The notes under the pieces: model-generated
Database searches by the model: none
The model's input: only the letters and a program-made list of their open reading frames with translations
Told to the model about the DNA's origin: nothing
Made by a program: the position numbers and the translations under genes
Shown: positions 1 through 12,000 of the stretch, in pieces
Layout of the letters: every line of letters begins with the position of its first letter
Numbering within the stretch: the first letter of the stretch is position 1
Assembly: GCA_036852015.1 (NCBI GenBank)
Contig: JAANDG010000629.1
Span: 1-64,000 of the forward strand
Direction of reading: 5' to 3'
DNA: 64,000 nt
From: Pelodera strongyloides
Lineage: Eukaryota; Nematoda; Chromadorea; Rhabditida; Rhabditidae

Positions 1-380
1 CGATTATTTTTAACATTTAGCATAATCTTATCTGCGTGGAAGTTACCAAGTACCACGCGGAAGTTGCCATTTTTGAAGTGCGCGTATTTAGAAAGAAAAT
101 GAACATACACATTAGTCAGCAACATATTGACTTATAATTTTCGTTTTCATAGCGGCTTAATTATATTTCCTTAAAAATAAGCTATTCTAACATTCGCATA
201 CAAAAGTTGTACGATTTATAATTATGTGCAGACGGCCGAGAGGAAATAAGAAAAGAACATATGTAAATAAGAGAGTGTAGACTTTTATGGTCTGCGATGT
301 TACAGAGCAATTAATGAGATATGGCTATACAGTAACTTCCTCGCAAAACCATATTTTCATGGCAGAAGCGGAGCAGCCGG
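1..380. other. AT-rich flank, no feature seen
   Basis: I see no exon, tRNA or repeat unit here. It is AT-rich sequence leading into the first satellite array. Confidence 0.4.
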
Positions 381-499
381 GTGACCACTCGTGTCAAGGT
401 AATAGACAGGCATGATAAATTATACTTCTGTAGCTCCCTGGGTCTGGCTATGGGGAGAGCGAAGAGGAGCGGGCGAACTCATGGGCCAAAGTCATGGGG

Positions 500-3090
500 T
501 TTTATTCACCTTTACATTAAGAACTTTCTTACATTGTTCACCAACTTTCTTAGTGACGTTGCGGATAAATCGGAATCGGAGCAGCCGCGGAAGGGGACCG
601 CGATGAATCGGGCAAAAGCAAATAACGTTCCGAACTTTCTTAGTGACGTTGCGGGATAAAAGCAGCCGGGGAAGGGGACCGCGATGAATCCGTCCAAAGC
701 ACTATAGGGTCTATTCGCCAGCACGCTCCGAACTTTCTTATTGATGTGGGATCGGGATCGGGATCGGGCAGTCGGGTAAGGGGACCGCGACGAATCGGAC
801 CAAAGCAACTAATAGGGTTTATTTACCCACGTTCCGAACTTTCTTAGTGACGTTGCGGGATAAAAGCAACCGGGGAAGGGGACCGCGACAAATCGGGCAA
901 ACGCAACTATAGAGTTTATTCACCAGCACGTAGCGAACTTTCTTAGTGACGTTGCGGGATAAAAAAAGCCGAGGAAGGGGACCGCGGCAAATCGGCCAAC
1001 GCAACTATAGGGTCTATTCGCCGGCACGCTCCGAACTTTCTTAGTGACGTTGCGGGATAAAAGCAGCCGGGGAAGGGAAGCGATGAACCCGTCCAAAGCA
1101 ACTATAGGGTCTATTCGCCGGCACGCTCCGAACTTTCTTAGTGATGTCGCGAGATAAATCGGAATCAGATCAGCCAGAAAAAGGGACCGCTAGGAATCCG
1201 GCGAAAGAAACTATAGTGTTTCTTCAATGGCACGTTGCAAACTTTCTTAGTGACGTTGCGGGATAAAAGCAGCCGGGGAGGGGAAGGGGACCGCGACAAA
1301 TCGGGCAAACGCAACTATAGAGTTTATTCACCGGCACGTTCCGAACTTTCTTAGTGACATTGCGGGATAAAAGCAACCGGGGAAGGGGACCGCAACAAAT
1401 CGGGCAAACGCAACTATAGAGTTTATTCACCAGCACGTAGCGAACTTTCTTAGTGATGTTGCGAGATAAAAGAAGACGAGGAAGGGGACCACGACAAATC
1501 GGCCAACGCAACTATAGGGTTTATTCACCGGCACGTTCCGAACTTTATTAGTGACGTTGCGGGATAAAAGCATCCGGGGAAGGGGACCGCGGCAAATCAG
1601 CCAACGCAACTATAGGGTTTATTCACCGGCACGTTCCGAACTTTCTTAGTTACGTTTCGGGATAAAAGCAGCCGGGGAAGGGGACCGCGATGAATCCGTC
1701 CAAAGCAACTACGGAATCGGATCAGTCGGGGAAAGGGACCGCGACGAATCCGTCTAATCTGCACGTTCCGAACTTTCTTAGTGACGTAGCGGGATAAAAG
1801 CAACCGGGGAAGGGGACCGCGACAAATCGGGCAAACGCAACTATAGAGTTTATTCACCAGCACGTAGCGAACTTTCTTAGTGACGTTGCGGGATAAAAGA
1901 AGCCGAGTAAGGGGACCACGACAAATCGGCCAACGCAACTATAGGGTTTATTCACCGGCACGTTCCGAACTTACCGCGGCAAATCAGCCAACGCAACTGT
2001 AGGGTTTATTCACCGGCACGTTCCGAACTTTCTTAGTTACGTTGCGGGATAAAAGCAGCCGGGGAAGGGGGCCGCGGCAAATCGGCCAACGCAACTATAG
2101 GGTTTATTCACCGGCACGTTCCGAACTTTCTTAGTTACGTTGCGGGATAAAAGCAGCCGGGGAAGGGGACCGCGGCAAATCGGCCAACGCAACTATAGGG
2201 TTTATTCACCGGCACGTTCCGAACTTTCTTAGTGACGTTGCGGGAGAAAAGCAGCCGGGGAGGAGGACCGCGATGAATCCGTCCAAAGCAACTATAGGGT
2301 CTATTCGCCGGCACGCTCCGAACTTTCTTAGTGACGTTGCGGGATAAATCGGAATCGGTTCAGCGAGGAAAAATGACCGCGACAAATCCGGCCAAAGCAA
2401 CTATAGGGTTTATTCACCGGCACGTTCCGAACTTTCTTAGTGAAGTTGCGGGATAAAAGTAGCCGCGGAAGGGGACCGCGACAAATCGACCAACGCAACT
2501 ATAGGGTTTATTCACCGGCACGTTCCGAACTTTCTTAGTGACGTTGCGGGATAAAAGCAGCCGGGGAGGGGGAGCGCGATGAATCCGTCAAAAGCAACTA
2601 CAGGGTCCATTCGCCGGCATGCTCCGAACTTTCTTAGTGAGTTGCGGGATAAAAGCAACCGGGGAAGGGGACCGCGACAAATCGGGCAAACGCAACTACA
2701 GAGTTTATTCACCAGCACGTAGCGAACTTTCTTAGTTACGTTGCGGGATAAAAGCAGCCGGGGAAGGGGACCGCGTTGAATCCGTCCAAAGCAACTACGG
2801 AATCGGATCAGTCGGGGAAAGGGACCGCGACGAATCCGTCTAATCTGCACGTTCCGAACTTTCTTAGTGACGTTGCGGGATAAAAGCACCCGGGGAAGGG
2901 GACGGCGACAAATCGGGCAAACGCAACTATAGAGTTGATTCACCAGCACGTAGCGAACTTTCTTAGTGCGTTGCGGGATAAAAGAAGCCGAGTAAGGGGA
3001 CCACGACAAATCGGCCAACGCAACTATAGGGTTTATTCACCGGCACGTTCCGAACTTACCGCGGCAAATCAGCCAACGCAACTGTAGGGG
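500..3090. repeat. ~97 bp tandem satellite, block 1
   Basis: A unit of roughly 95-105 bp recurs about 26 times. Its landmarks are gaactttcttagtgacgttg, gggataaaagcagccgggga, aggggaccgcgacaaatcgg and caactatagggtttattcac. Copies differ by point changes and small indels, and some are shortened (for example near 1730-1760 and 1965-2010), which suggests uneven homogenisation. The short open frames on the minus strand are by-products of the repeated unit and change frame between copies, so I do not call genes. Confidence 0.95.
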
Positions 3091-3840
3091 GTAGAATTGA
3101 AGAATACTACCCCCTGGATTGAAGGATACTACCCCTTTTTTAAATATACTACCCCATGCAAAATACTACCCTCATTTTACAAAATACTACCCCCCAGTGT
3201 TTACAAAATACTACCCCATTTTATAAAATACTACCCCATTTTACAAAATACTACCCCAATTCAACAATTTTGAGAACAAGTTTTGCAATAAGTACGTATT
3301 GTTACAAATGACGGCCATTGCATTGTTTTTTTGATTTCGCGGTTGTTTTTATTTACGGTGCAAGGTGGGGTAGTCATATTCAATGGTGGGGTAGTCATAT
3401 TCAATTGATGGGGTAGTCATATTCAATTGATGGGGTAGTCATATTCAATTGATGGGGTAGTCATATTCAATGGTGGGGTAGTCATATTCAATGGTGGGGT
3501 AGTCATATTCAATGTGGTGGGGTAGTCATATTCAATTGGTGGGGGTAGTATTTTGCAAGAAGGGTAGTATTTTCACATGTTGGGGGTAGTGTAATTCAAG
3601 ATTACCTAGGGTTTGAAGATGACTACCCCTCTATAGAAGAACACTACCCCATCATTGAAGATGACTACCCCAATACTGAAAAATACTACCCCATTGTCTG
3701 GGGTAGTAAAAATTCAAATGGGGTTCTTCAGTGTTGGGGTAGTTTTTTTTACCTTACAAAATGCTACCCCAATACAAATGGGGTAGTATATTTCGAATTT
3801 GGGTAGTATACTTCAGTGGGGTAGTATTCTTCAATTTTAC
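3091..3840. repeat. GGGGTAG / CTACCCC short-motif cluster
   Basis: The 97 bp satellite stops abruptly at about 3089 and resumes at about 3841. In between lies a block dominated by one heptamer. In the left third it appears as ctacccc (3105-3260). In the middle it appears as ggggtag in a 17-22 bp tandem ggggtagtcatattcaatt, about nine copies at 3365-3540. Further right both orientations alternate. The strand switch makes the block able to fold on itself. I recognise no known element. Confidence 0.85.
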
Positions 3841-4270
3841 CACTATAGGGTTTATTCACCGGCACGTTCCGAACTTTCTTAGTTACGTTGCGGGATAAAA
3901 GCAGCCGGGGAAGGGGACCGCGGCAAATCGGCCAACGCAACTATAGGGTTTATTCACCGGCACGTTCCGAACTTTCTTAGTTACGTTGCGGGATAAACGC
4001 AGCCGGGGAAGGGGACCGCGGCAAATCGGCCACGCAACTATAGGGTTTATTCACCGGCACGTTCCGAACTTTCTTAGTGACGTTGCGGGAGAAAAGCAGC
4101 CGGGGAGGAGGACCGCGATGAATCCGTCCAAAGCAACTATAGGGTCTATTCGCCGGCATGCTCCGAACTTTCTTAGTGATGTTGCGAGATAAATCGGAAT
4201 CAGTTCAGCCAGAAAAGGGACCGCGACGTAACTATAGGGTTTATTCACTGGCACGCTGCGAACTTTTAAA
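3841..4270. repeat. ~97 bp tandem satellite, block 2
   Basis: About five further copies of the same unit as at 500-3090, in the same orientation. They restart at ctatagggtttattcaccgg, which is the same unit position at which block 1 was broken. Blocks 1 and 2 were therefore probably one array before the GGGGTAG cluster arose in it. Confidence 0.9.
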
Positions 4271-4789
4271 ATAACAATAAAGGAAGGGGGGGGGGGTGGT
4301 AAATCGGGATCGGAGCAAGGGTATAGGCAGTGGGGGCGGCCCGCGTGCGAGGAGGAGCGGCCGAAGGCCGCGACGTCGAGCACAAATTGAAGCGAGGGTC
4401 GGAGCGGCCGAAGGCCGCGAACGACCCGAGCACCAGGCGCCAGGCGCGCGTAATATATATAATTCAAACCCGCCTCCCGCGTCCGTCTGTTGGTTGGTTG
4501 GTTGGCCTGGTCTTTTTTTCGAATTTCAACCTCAAACTTTACCAGTCTACTGATCTTGCGACGCTGATAACGAAATCGAAGGTCGTTCCGTCCGTTTCCG
4601 CTTCCGCGCGGAGAAACACGACCGCAAAGTTGGTCAGAGAAACAGAAAATAGCGCGCAACCGCGAGAGAGTCAGACATTGTTTACATCGACAGACTCACC
4701 GGCCGACAAAGAGAGAGGCGGCCAGAAGGGGCGGAGCCCGGACATCATAGTTCCCATTATTTCCCATTTTACCAAAAATATGATAGAAC
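4271..4789. other. GC-rich unique spacer with a small duplication
   Basis: This stretch separates two satellite arrays. It starts with a G run (4286-4296). It carries the duplicated GC-rich string gcggccgaaggccgcga twice (4357-4375 and 4403-4420). It then holds about 350 bp of unremarkable sequence. Overlapping open frames exist on both strands, but I see no domain, signal peptide or splice structure that supports a gene. Confidence 0.5.
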
Positions 4790-6800
4790 ATAGAACCTTA
4801 TCCGTTGCGTCATCCGCGCGGACCATATATGGAAAACAGTAGAATGATGACGTCATCAAAAATCAAAATTGGCCGAATCGTTCCGTTCTAAGCACTAACG
4901 TATTCAGTAGGAAGAGACAAGCTTCACGGTGATACTCATGCTTTCCGGTTCCGCATCCGGACCGAGATATAAAACTTTCTCTGACGCTCTCATTTTTCCA
5001 TGCTATTTTCACGTCTATGATCATCGAAAAAAATTTGTTGAGCTACATAGCTGGCAGTGTGGTGTGCACTTCACTATCGGGAACAATGATCAAAAAGATA
5101 TCGAGCTCCGCGAAAGCTTCATCCGCGCGGACCATATATGGAAAACAGTAAAATGATGACGTCATCAAAAATCAGAATTGGCCGAATCGTTCCGTTCTAA
5201 GTACTAACGTATTCAGTAGGAAGAGACAAGCTTCACGGTGATACTCATGCTTTCCGGTTCCGCATCCGGACCGAGATATAAAACTTTCTCTGACGCTCTC
5301 ATTTTTTCCATGCTATTTTCACGTCTATGATCATCGAAAAAATTTTGTTGAGCTACATAGCTGGCAACGTGGTGTGCACTTCACTATCGGGAACAATGAT
5401 CAAAAAGATATCGAGCTCCGCGAAAGCTTCATCCGCGCGGACCATATATGGAAAACAGTAAAATGATGACGTCATCAAAAATCAAAATTGGCCGAATCGT
5501 TCCGTTCTATGTACTAACGTATTCAGTAGGAAGAGACAAGCTTCACGGTGATACTCATGCTTTCCGGTTCCGCATCCGGACCGAGATATAAAACTTTCTC
5601 TGACGCTCTCATTTTTCCATGCTATTTTCACGTCTATGATCATCGAAAAAATTTTGTTGAGCTACAGAGCTGGCAGCATGGTGTGCACTTCACTACCAGG
5701 AACCATGAACAAAATGATACCAAGCTCAACGAAAGCTTCATCCGCGCGGACCATATATGGAAAACAGTAGAATGATGACGTCATCAAAAATCAAAATTGG
5801 CCGAATCGTTCCGTTCTAAGTACTAACGTATTCAGTAGGAAGAGACAAGCTTCACGGTGATACTCATGCTTTCCGGTTCCGCATCCGGACCGAGATATAA
5901 AACTTTCTCTGACGCTCTCATTTTTCCATGCTATTTTCACGTCTATGATCATCGAAAAAAATTTGTTGAGCTACAGAGCTGGCAGCATGGTGTGCACTTC
6001 ACTACCAGGAACCATGAACAAAATGATACCAAGCTCAACGAAAGCGTCATCCGCGCGGACCATATATGGAAAACAGTAGAATGATGACGTCATCAAAAAT
6101 CAAAATTGGCCGAATCGTTCCGTTCTAAGTACTAACGTATTCAGTAGGAAGAGACAAGCTTCACGGTGATACTCATGCTTTCCGGTTCCGCATCCGGACC
6201 GAGATATAAAACTTTCTCTGACGCTCTCATTTTTCCATGCTATTTTCACGTCTATGATCATCGAAAAAAATTTGTTGAGCTACAGAGCTGGCAGCATGGT
6301 GTGCACTTCACTACCAGGAACCATGAACAAAATGATACCAAGCTCAACGAAAGCGTCATCCGCGCGGACCATATATGGAAAACAGTAGAATGATGACGTC
6401 ATCAAAAATCAAAATTGGCCGAATCGTTCCGTTCTAAGTACTAACGTATTCAGTAGGAAGAGACAAGCTTCACGGTGATACTCATGCTTTCCGGTTCCGC
6501 ATCCGGACCGAGATATAAAACTTTCTCTGACGCTCTCATTTTTCCATGCTATTTTCACGTCTATGATCATCGAAAAAAAAATTTGTTGAGCTACAGAGCT
6601 GGCAGCGTGGTGAGCACTTCACTATCGGGATCCATGAACAAAATGATACCAAGCTCAACGAAAGCGTCATCCGCGCGGACCATATATGGGCAAATGTAAA
6701 ATGATTAATGATGACGTCATCAAAAATCAAAATCATCGGAATCGTTCCAAGTGCTAACGTATTCAGAATGAAGAGAAGTTCAGAAATAAGGTTCACCTTT
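4790..6800. repeat. ~309 bp tandem array carrying CRE, CArG-like and TATA-like motifs
   Basis: Six full units plus partial ends. The palindrome TGACGTCA starts at 4848, 5157, 5467, 5776, 6085, 6394 and 6712, giving spacings of 309, 310, 309, 309, 309 and 318. Every unit also carries CCATATATGG, which fits the CArG consensus, about 25 bp before the CRE-like site, and gagatataaaac about 130 bp after it. A ~75-codon plus-strand frame recurs in most units only because the repeat is conserved. It matches no family I know, so I treat the region as a satellite. Confidence 0.92.
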
Positions 6801-6814
6801 CAAGGTCTGCATGG

Positions 6815-8700
6815 CTTCAAAAGATGTGACGCAAAATTAGGTTGACGTGCAAACATCGTTCCTGATGGTCATCGATGGTGAATATGGATACGACTGCCGA
6901 AGACGAGACGGGCAACCGGGCCTTCACGAATATCGTCATCGGATTCAGAAGCTGTGACGGCAAAATTAGGTTGACGTGCAAACATCGTTCCTGATGGTCA
7001 TCGATGGTGAATATGGATACGACTGCCGAAGACGAGACAGGGCAACCGGGCCTTCACGAATATCGTCATCGGATTCAGAAGCTGTGACGGCAAAATTAGG
7101 TTGACGTGCAAACATCGTTCCTGATGGTCATCGATGGTGAATATGGATACGACTGCCGAAGACGAGACGGGCAACCGGGCCTTCACGAATATCGTCATCG
7201 GATTCAGAAGCTGCGACGGCAAAATTAGGTTGACGTGCAAACATCGTTCCTGATGGTCATCGATGGTGAATATGGATACGACTGCCGAAGACGAGACGGG
7301 CAACCGGGCCTTCACGAATATCGTCATCGGATTCAGAAGCTGTGACGGCAAAATTAGGTTGACGTGCAAACATCGTTCCTGATGGTCATCGATGGTGAAT
7401 ATGGATACGACTGCCGAAGACGAGACGGGCAACCGGGCCTTCACGAATATCGTCATCGGATTCAGAAGCTGTGACGGCAAAATTAGGTTGACGTGCAAAC
7501 ATCGTTCCTGATGGTCATCGATGGTGAATATGGATACGACTGCCGAAGACGAGACGGGCAACCGGGCCTTCACGAATATCGTCATCGGATTCAGAAGCTG
7601 TGACGACAAAATTAGGTTGACGTGCAAACATCGTTCCTGATGGTCATCGATGGTGAATATGGATACGACTGCCGAAGACGAGACGGGCAACCGGGCCTTC
7701 ACGAATATCGTCATCGGATTCAGAAGCTGTGACGGCAAAATTAGGTTGACGTGCAAACATCGTTCCTGATGGTCATCGATGGTGAATATGGATACGACTG
7801 CCGAAGACGAGACGGGCAACCGGGCCTTCACGAATATCGTCATCGGATTCAGAAGCTGTGACGGCAAAATTAGGTTGACGTGCAAACATCGTTCCTGATG
7901 GTCATCGATGGTGAATATGGATACGACTGCCGAAGACGAGACGGGCAACCGGGCCTTCACGAATATCGTCATCGGATTCAGAAGCTGTGACGTCAAAATT
8001 AGGTTGACGTGCAAACATCGTTCCTGATGGTCATCGATGGTGAATATGGATACGACTGCCGAAGACGAGACGGGCAACCGGGCCTTCACGAATATCGTCA
8101 TCGGATTCAGAAGCTGTGACGGCAAAATTAGGTTGACGTGCAAACATCGTTCCTGATGGTCATCGATGGTGAATATGGATACGACTGCCGAAGACGAGAC
8201 GGGCAACCGGGCCTTCACGAATATCGTCATCGGATTCAGAAGCTGTGACGGCAAAATAGGTAGGTTGACGTGCGAAACATCGTTCCTGATGGTCATCGAT
8301 GGTGAATATGGATACGACTGCCGAAGACGAGACGGGCAACCGGGCCTTCGCGAATATCGTCATCGGATTCAGAAGCTGTGACGGCAAAATTAGGTTGACG
8401 TGCAAACATCGTTCCTGATGGTCATCGATGGTGAATATGGATACGACTGCCGAAGACGAGACGGGCAACCGGGCCTTCACGAATATCGTCATCGGATACA
8501 GAAGCTGTGACGGCAAAATTAGGTTGACGTGCAAACATCGTTCCTGATGGTCATCGATGGTGAATATGGATACGACTGCCGAAGACGAGACGGGCAACCG
8601 GGCCTTCGCGAATATCGTCATCGGATTCAGAAGCTGTGACGGCAAAATTAGGTTGACGTGCAAACATCGGTCCTGATGGTCGTCGATGGTGAATATGAAC
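6815..8700. repeat. 129 bp tandem array
   Basis: About 14-15 copies of a 129 bp unit; gttgacgtgc starts at 6841, 6970, 7100 and 7229 and continues so. Copies are nearly identical, with single-base differences and rare 1-4 bp indels (near 7040 and 8262). 129 is 43 codons, so the minus strand stays open for over 400 codons across the array. The frame breaks wherever a copy has an indel, has no signal peptide or start context, and its peptide is just the repeat read through. I call it a recently homogenised satellite rather than a gene. Confidence 0.92.
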
Positions 8701-9012
8701 AACATCGATGATAAAAATGAACACGACTACCGAAGACAAGACGGGCAACCGGGCCGCCATGAATATCGTCTCTCGCGCATGATATATAAATTAATAAAAA
8801 ATACAGATTTCCAAGCACTAAATAATAAGATTCAAAAATAGACCATAACAATTGTACGATCATCGGCCCGATTTTGAAACTAAAGTTTATGAAACACAAA
8901 CATAGACGGACATACATAAAACTGAAATGAAATATACTGTAAAAATTATATCAGTAGCCGTAGAGACAAGCATACACAAAGTAAAATATAGGTCAATGAG
9001 TTATGGTAGTTG
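8701..9012. other. Spacer between satellite and the 3' end of the Cys-pair gene
   Basis: A degenerate half-copy of the 129 bp unit extends to about 8770. The rest is AT-rich and non-coding and would contain the 3' UTR of the minus-strand gene that ends at 9013. Confidence 0.5.
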
Positions 9013-12000
9013 TTAAAGTCGGCATGTATAATATTGAATTATGATAATCGCAAAAAACAATGGTCCGACCGTCAGTAACCGACGGCCGACGGGCTCTAGT
9101 CTACCATCAATAACAGTTTCATGTGCCTGTCAAATCAGAGTAATAAGGATATATACAAAACTACTTTGCCAGTACCTCGAAGCAAAAATACCAAAACATA
9201 ACAATCAGAAATACATACAGGTGTGTTCATAATCTTGCCCTTGATGATTTTGCACTTTTTCGGTTCAGGTGCATGCACGCAGTACTTTTCAATGAGGTCT
9301 GGTAGCTTAGAAGGTTCAGAATCGATTGATTTGAGTTCTTCCAGAAAGGATTCATAATCATTCAATGCTTTGCACGCGTTGATCTCCTTTTTGGAACGGC
9401 ATCCTTTGAAGAGCGTCTGAAATTTCAAACAATATGGTTATCATCAGAGACCATATTCACCAACCAATTACCCATGAGAAATTTCCTGTATTTTTCTTTG
9501 CGTGTCTCACATTTGGATGCTGTTTTCTGTCCCCAGGGAATATTTCCCCTAGATAATGGGAGTGGTGAATATGGCCTCAGGTTATTAGGCTTAGAGTTGG
9601 TCAAGCTGCTTTGCTTTGCAAGACGCCCTGCACCGTTTCTGCGGAGTTAGGTTGATATAACGGGGTGCACTTCATCGTTTACTGTCTATTTAACTTTAAG
9701 TGTTCTTAAAACACGGAAACATCAGAGACCAACAGAAGTCAGCTTGGTCATTTTCATGAATGATCTAAATATAGAGCGCATAGGGCATGTTTTGCTTTCC
9801 GTTAATCATCAAATCCTAGGTTAACGAGGTTCTAACTGGTTCAATCATAGTTAGGACTTTCATCTATTATTTGTTACCTGACACATGTGTGTTTCGCTCT
9901 CCACTCCCAAACAATACACAGAGAGGGGATCCAAGATTGTCGAGCCATTTTTGAGGAGAATCTGAAATTGTAATCTGTTTACTGTCGTCTTCGTTAATAC
10001 CGTCCGGTTTTAACGATATTTTGTCGATTTCCTCAGATTTCAAAATGATGAAACTCACTTCAATAACACGTTCACATTGTGAACTGTACGGTTTCTGAGC
10101 GCACATTGTATGGATTACTTTGGCCATCACAGCGTCCGAAGAAGTCTGAGGGGATTTGCATATAATATACTATTTTATTGACATATCCAACTGGATGTTT
10201 TAAGTTTCCGAGAATCTTTTTACAGCATCAAAGAATACGTCAAGCCGACAATATTAAACTCGGAATCAGAAGAGTTGGAAGCCAGGGATATCTTGCTGAA
10301 GATATATTTTTAGTACCTAACCTCAAGCTAAGATAACTTATCAGGTGACCAACAGTATCTTAAAACTGTACCAGATTGTTATTGTATATAAACTCCTCGC
10401 AATCCTCAATTTTATTCTGTTTACTGCACATATTGGCCATGTCTTCAGCTGTTTGATTCACATCGCCGGCTTGCACGTGAAGCAGAGCCATGCCGAGTTT
10501 GTACCTGAACAAAGAAAGTAATTTAGTGAAAGCGAGGTGAGGTTGCCTAAAAGAAGTAAACAATTTAAATAAATTGTAAATAGTTGTTAATCAAAAATAC
10601 TAACTGCTTCACTATTTCAGTGCAATTTTCCGAACCGTCCGAGTGTTTTTCTTCGCATTTTTCGTAAATGTGCTGAAAATAAAAGCAGTATTTGTGAATT
10701 TGTGACGCCGTTATAGACGGTAATTGATAACGCCACATTTATACGGTACTCAAGTCTCATGAGTGGGTGTACTGCAGCCATGCTCTATGATGTTACATAT
10801 ATAGCAATTTAATTTTAATTACAATGTCTCGATCCCCATCCATTTTCTGTCTGCGTTACCACACAACTTTTTACTTTCACGTAAGTAAACGATTTAAAAA
10901 CTGCACCTTGCAAATTCTGTTCGCCAACTGCTCACCAACGCAGTAAGTGTCATACGTTGTCTTGAGCGACTTATCGGTGTCAAGTTTCTGAAAGAGAACA
11001 GAGGCCTTTTATAGAATAATGTTTCTAAGCTGCTAAAGTTGTGCAAGCGCACAAAATAGTTAAAAATAAGCTTTTTAACCCGCGTTATTGCCTTTCAAAA
11101 ATCAAAATATCTAATCGCAAACCTTTTGCCGGTGCGCGTCCGTCATAAGGCCGGTGCGCAGCCTACAAAAATGGGTTGGCCTGCACACGCCACCCATATC
11201 GGACCCAGTGTAGGCCACGCACGGGCCAAGTTTCCTCAAATTACAGTGAAGTTATTATTCAAATTTGAATCTTTTACCTGCGCAAAAATTGCACACAACT
11301 CTTCATCGTTCACCATTTGATTGCATAATTCGGCGTTTTTTATTGCGGATTCCTAAATAACATGTAAAAGTTGTACGATGTAGAACATTCTCACAGGCCA
11401 GGCTATAAACTTATAAATATCCAAACTAAATAAAGATCCACCTGTATACGGGTTTACTTACATATCTCCTTTTTCTTACAGTCTAAATTATCAGGTACAA
11501 TTAATATTGAGGGAACGTTAAAGCGAAATACCGGCCGGTTTTGAAACGCATCGTGGACAACTGAATTCTTATATAATTTGCTCGAATTTAGCTCGTTTTT
11601 TTATTCTAACTTATGTTCATTTGCATAAGGTGCATACGAATGCTGGTGTACTCGATGTGTTTCGAAAACCGGCTTGCTATTTCGCTTTAAAAATTAAGTA
11701 ATTAATCAAACCTTCTCCATTCCATTGACAAGTTGTTCGCATTTTTCTCTATCTTTTACGAAAGTCATGTCCCGTCCAGTTTCATTTGTTGTCGCGTCAG
11801 TTGTGCTGTTCTGCATCAGATTCTTTATTTTGCTGCCTTCTGCGAACTGGTCCCTCGACATACAGTACCACGGGAGCAGTTCTTCACAAGTTTTGCTTTT
11901 CGCTGAAATGGGTAAAGTGAATTGAGGCAAAGGCTAGTCAGTTACATAAGATGTAGGCTTATCAATACTGCATGAAACATAGGTATTCTGGACAGAGAAA

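Noticed and set aside
512..3018. Several minus-strand open frames of 60-170 codons in the 97 bp satellite
   Set aside because: They are the same unit read through. Frame and stop positions change with indels between copies, and there are no splice sites, leader or family match.
3365..3545. Regularly spaced 17-22 bp repeat that looks superficially like a CRISPR array
   Set aside because: Spacers are short, near-identical and AT-rich. The host is a eukaryote, and the motif also occurs inverted nearby.
4929..6699. Recurrent ~75-codon plus-strand frame in each 309 bp unit
   Set aside because: Every unit repeats it because the DNA repeats. The frame is lost in units with a single-base indel in the A run, and no known domain is seen.
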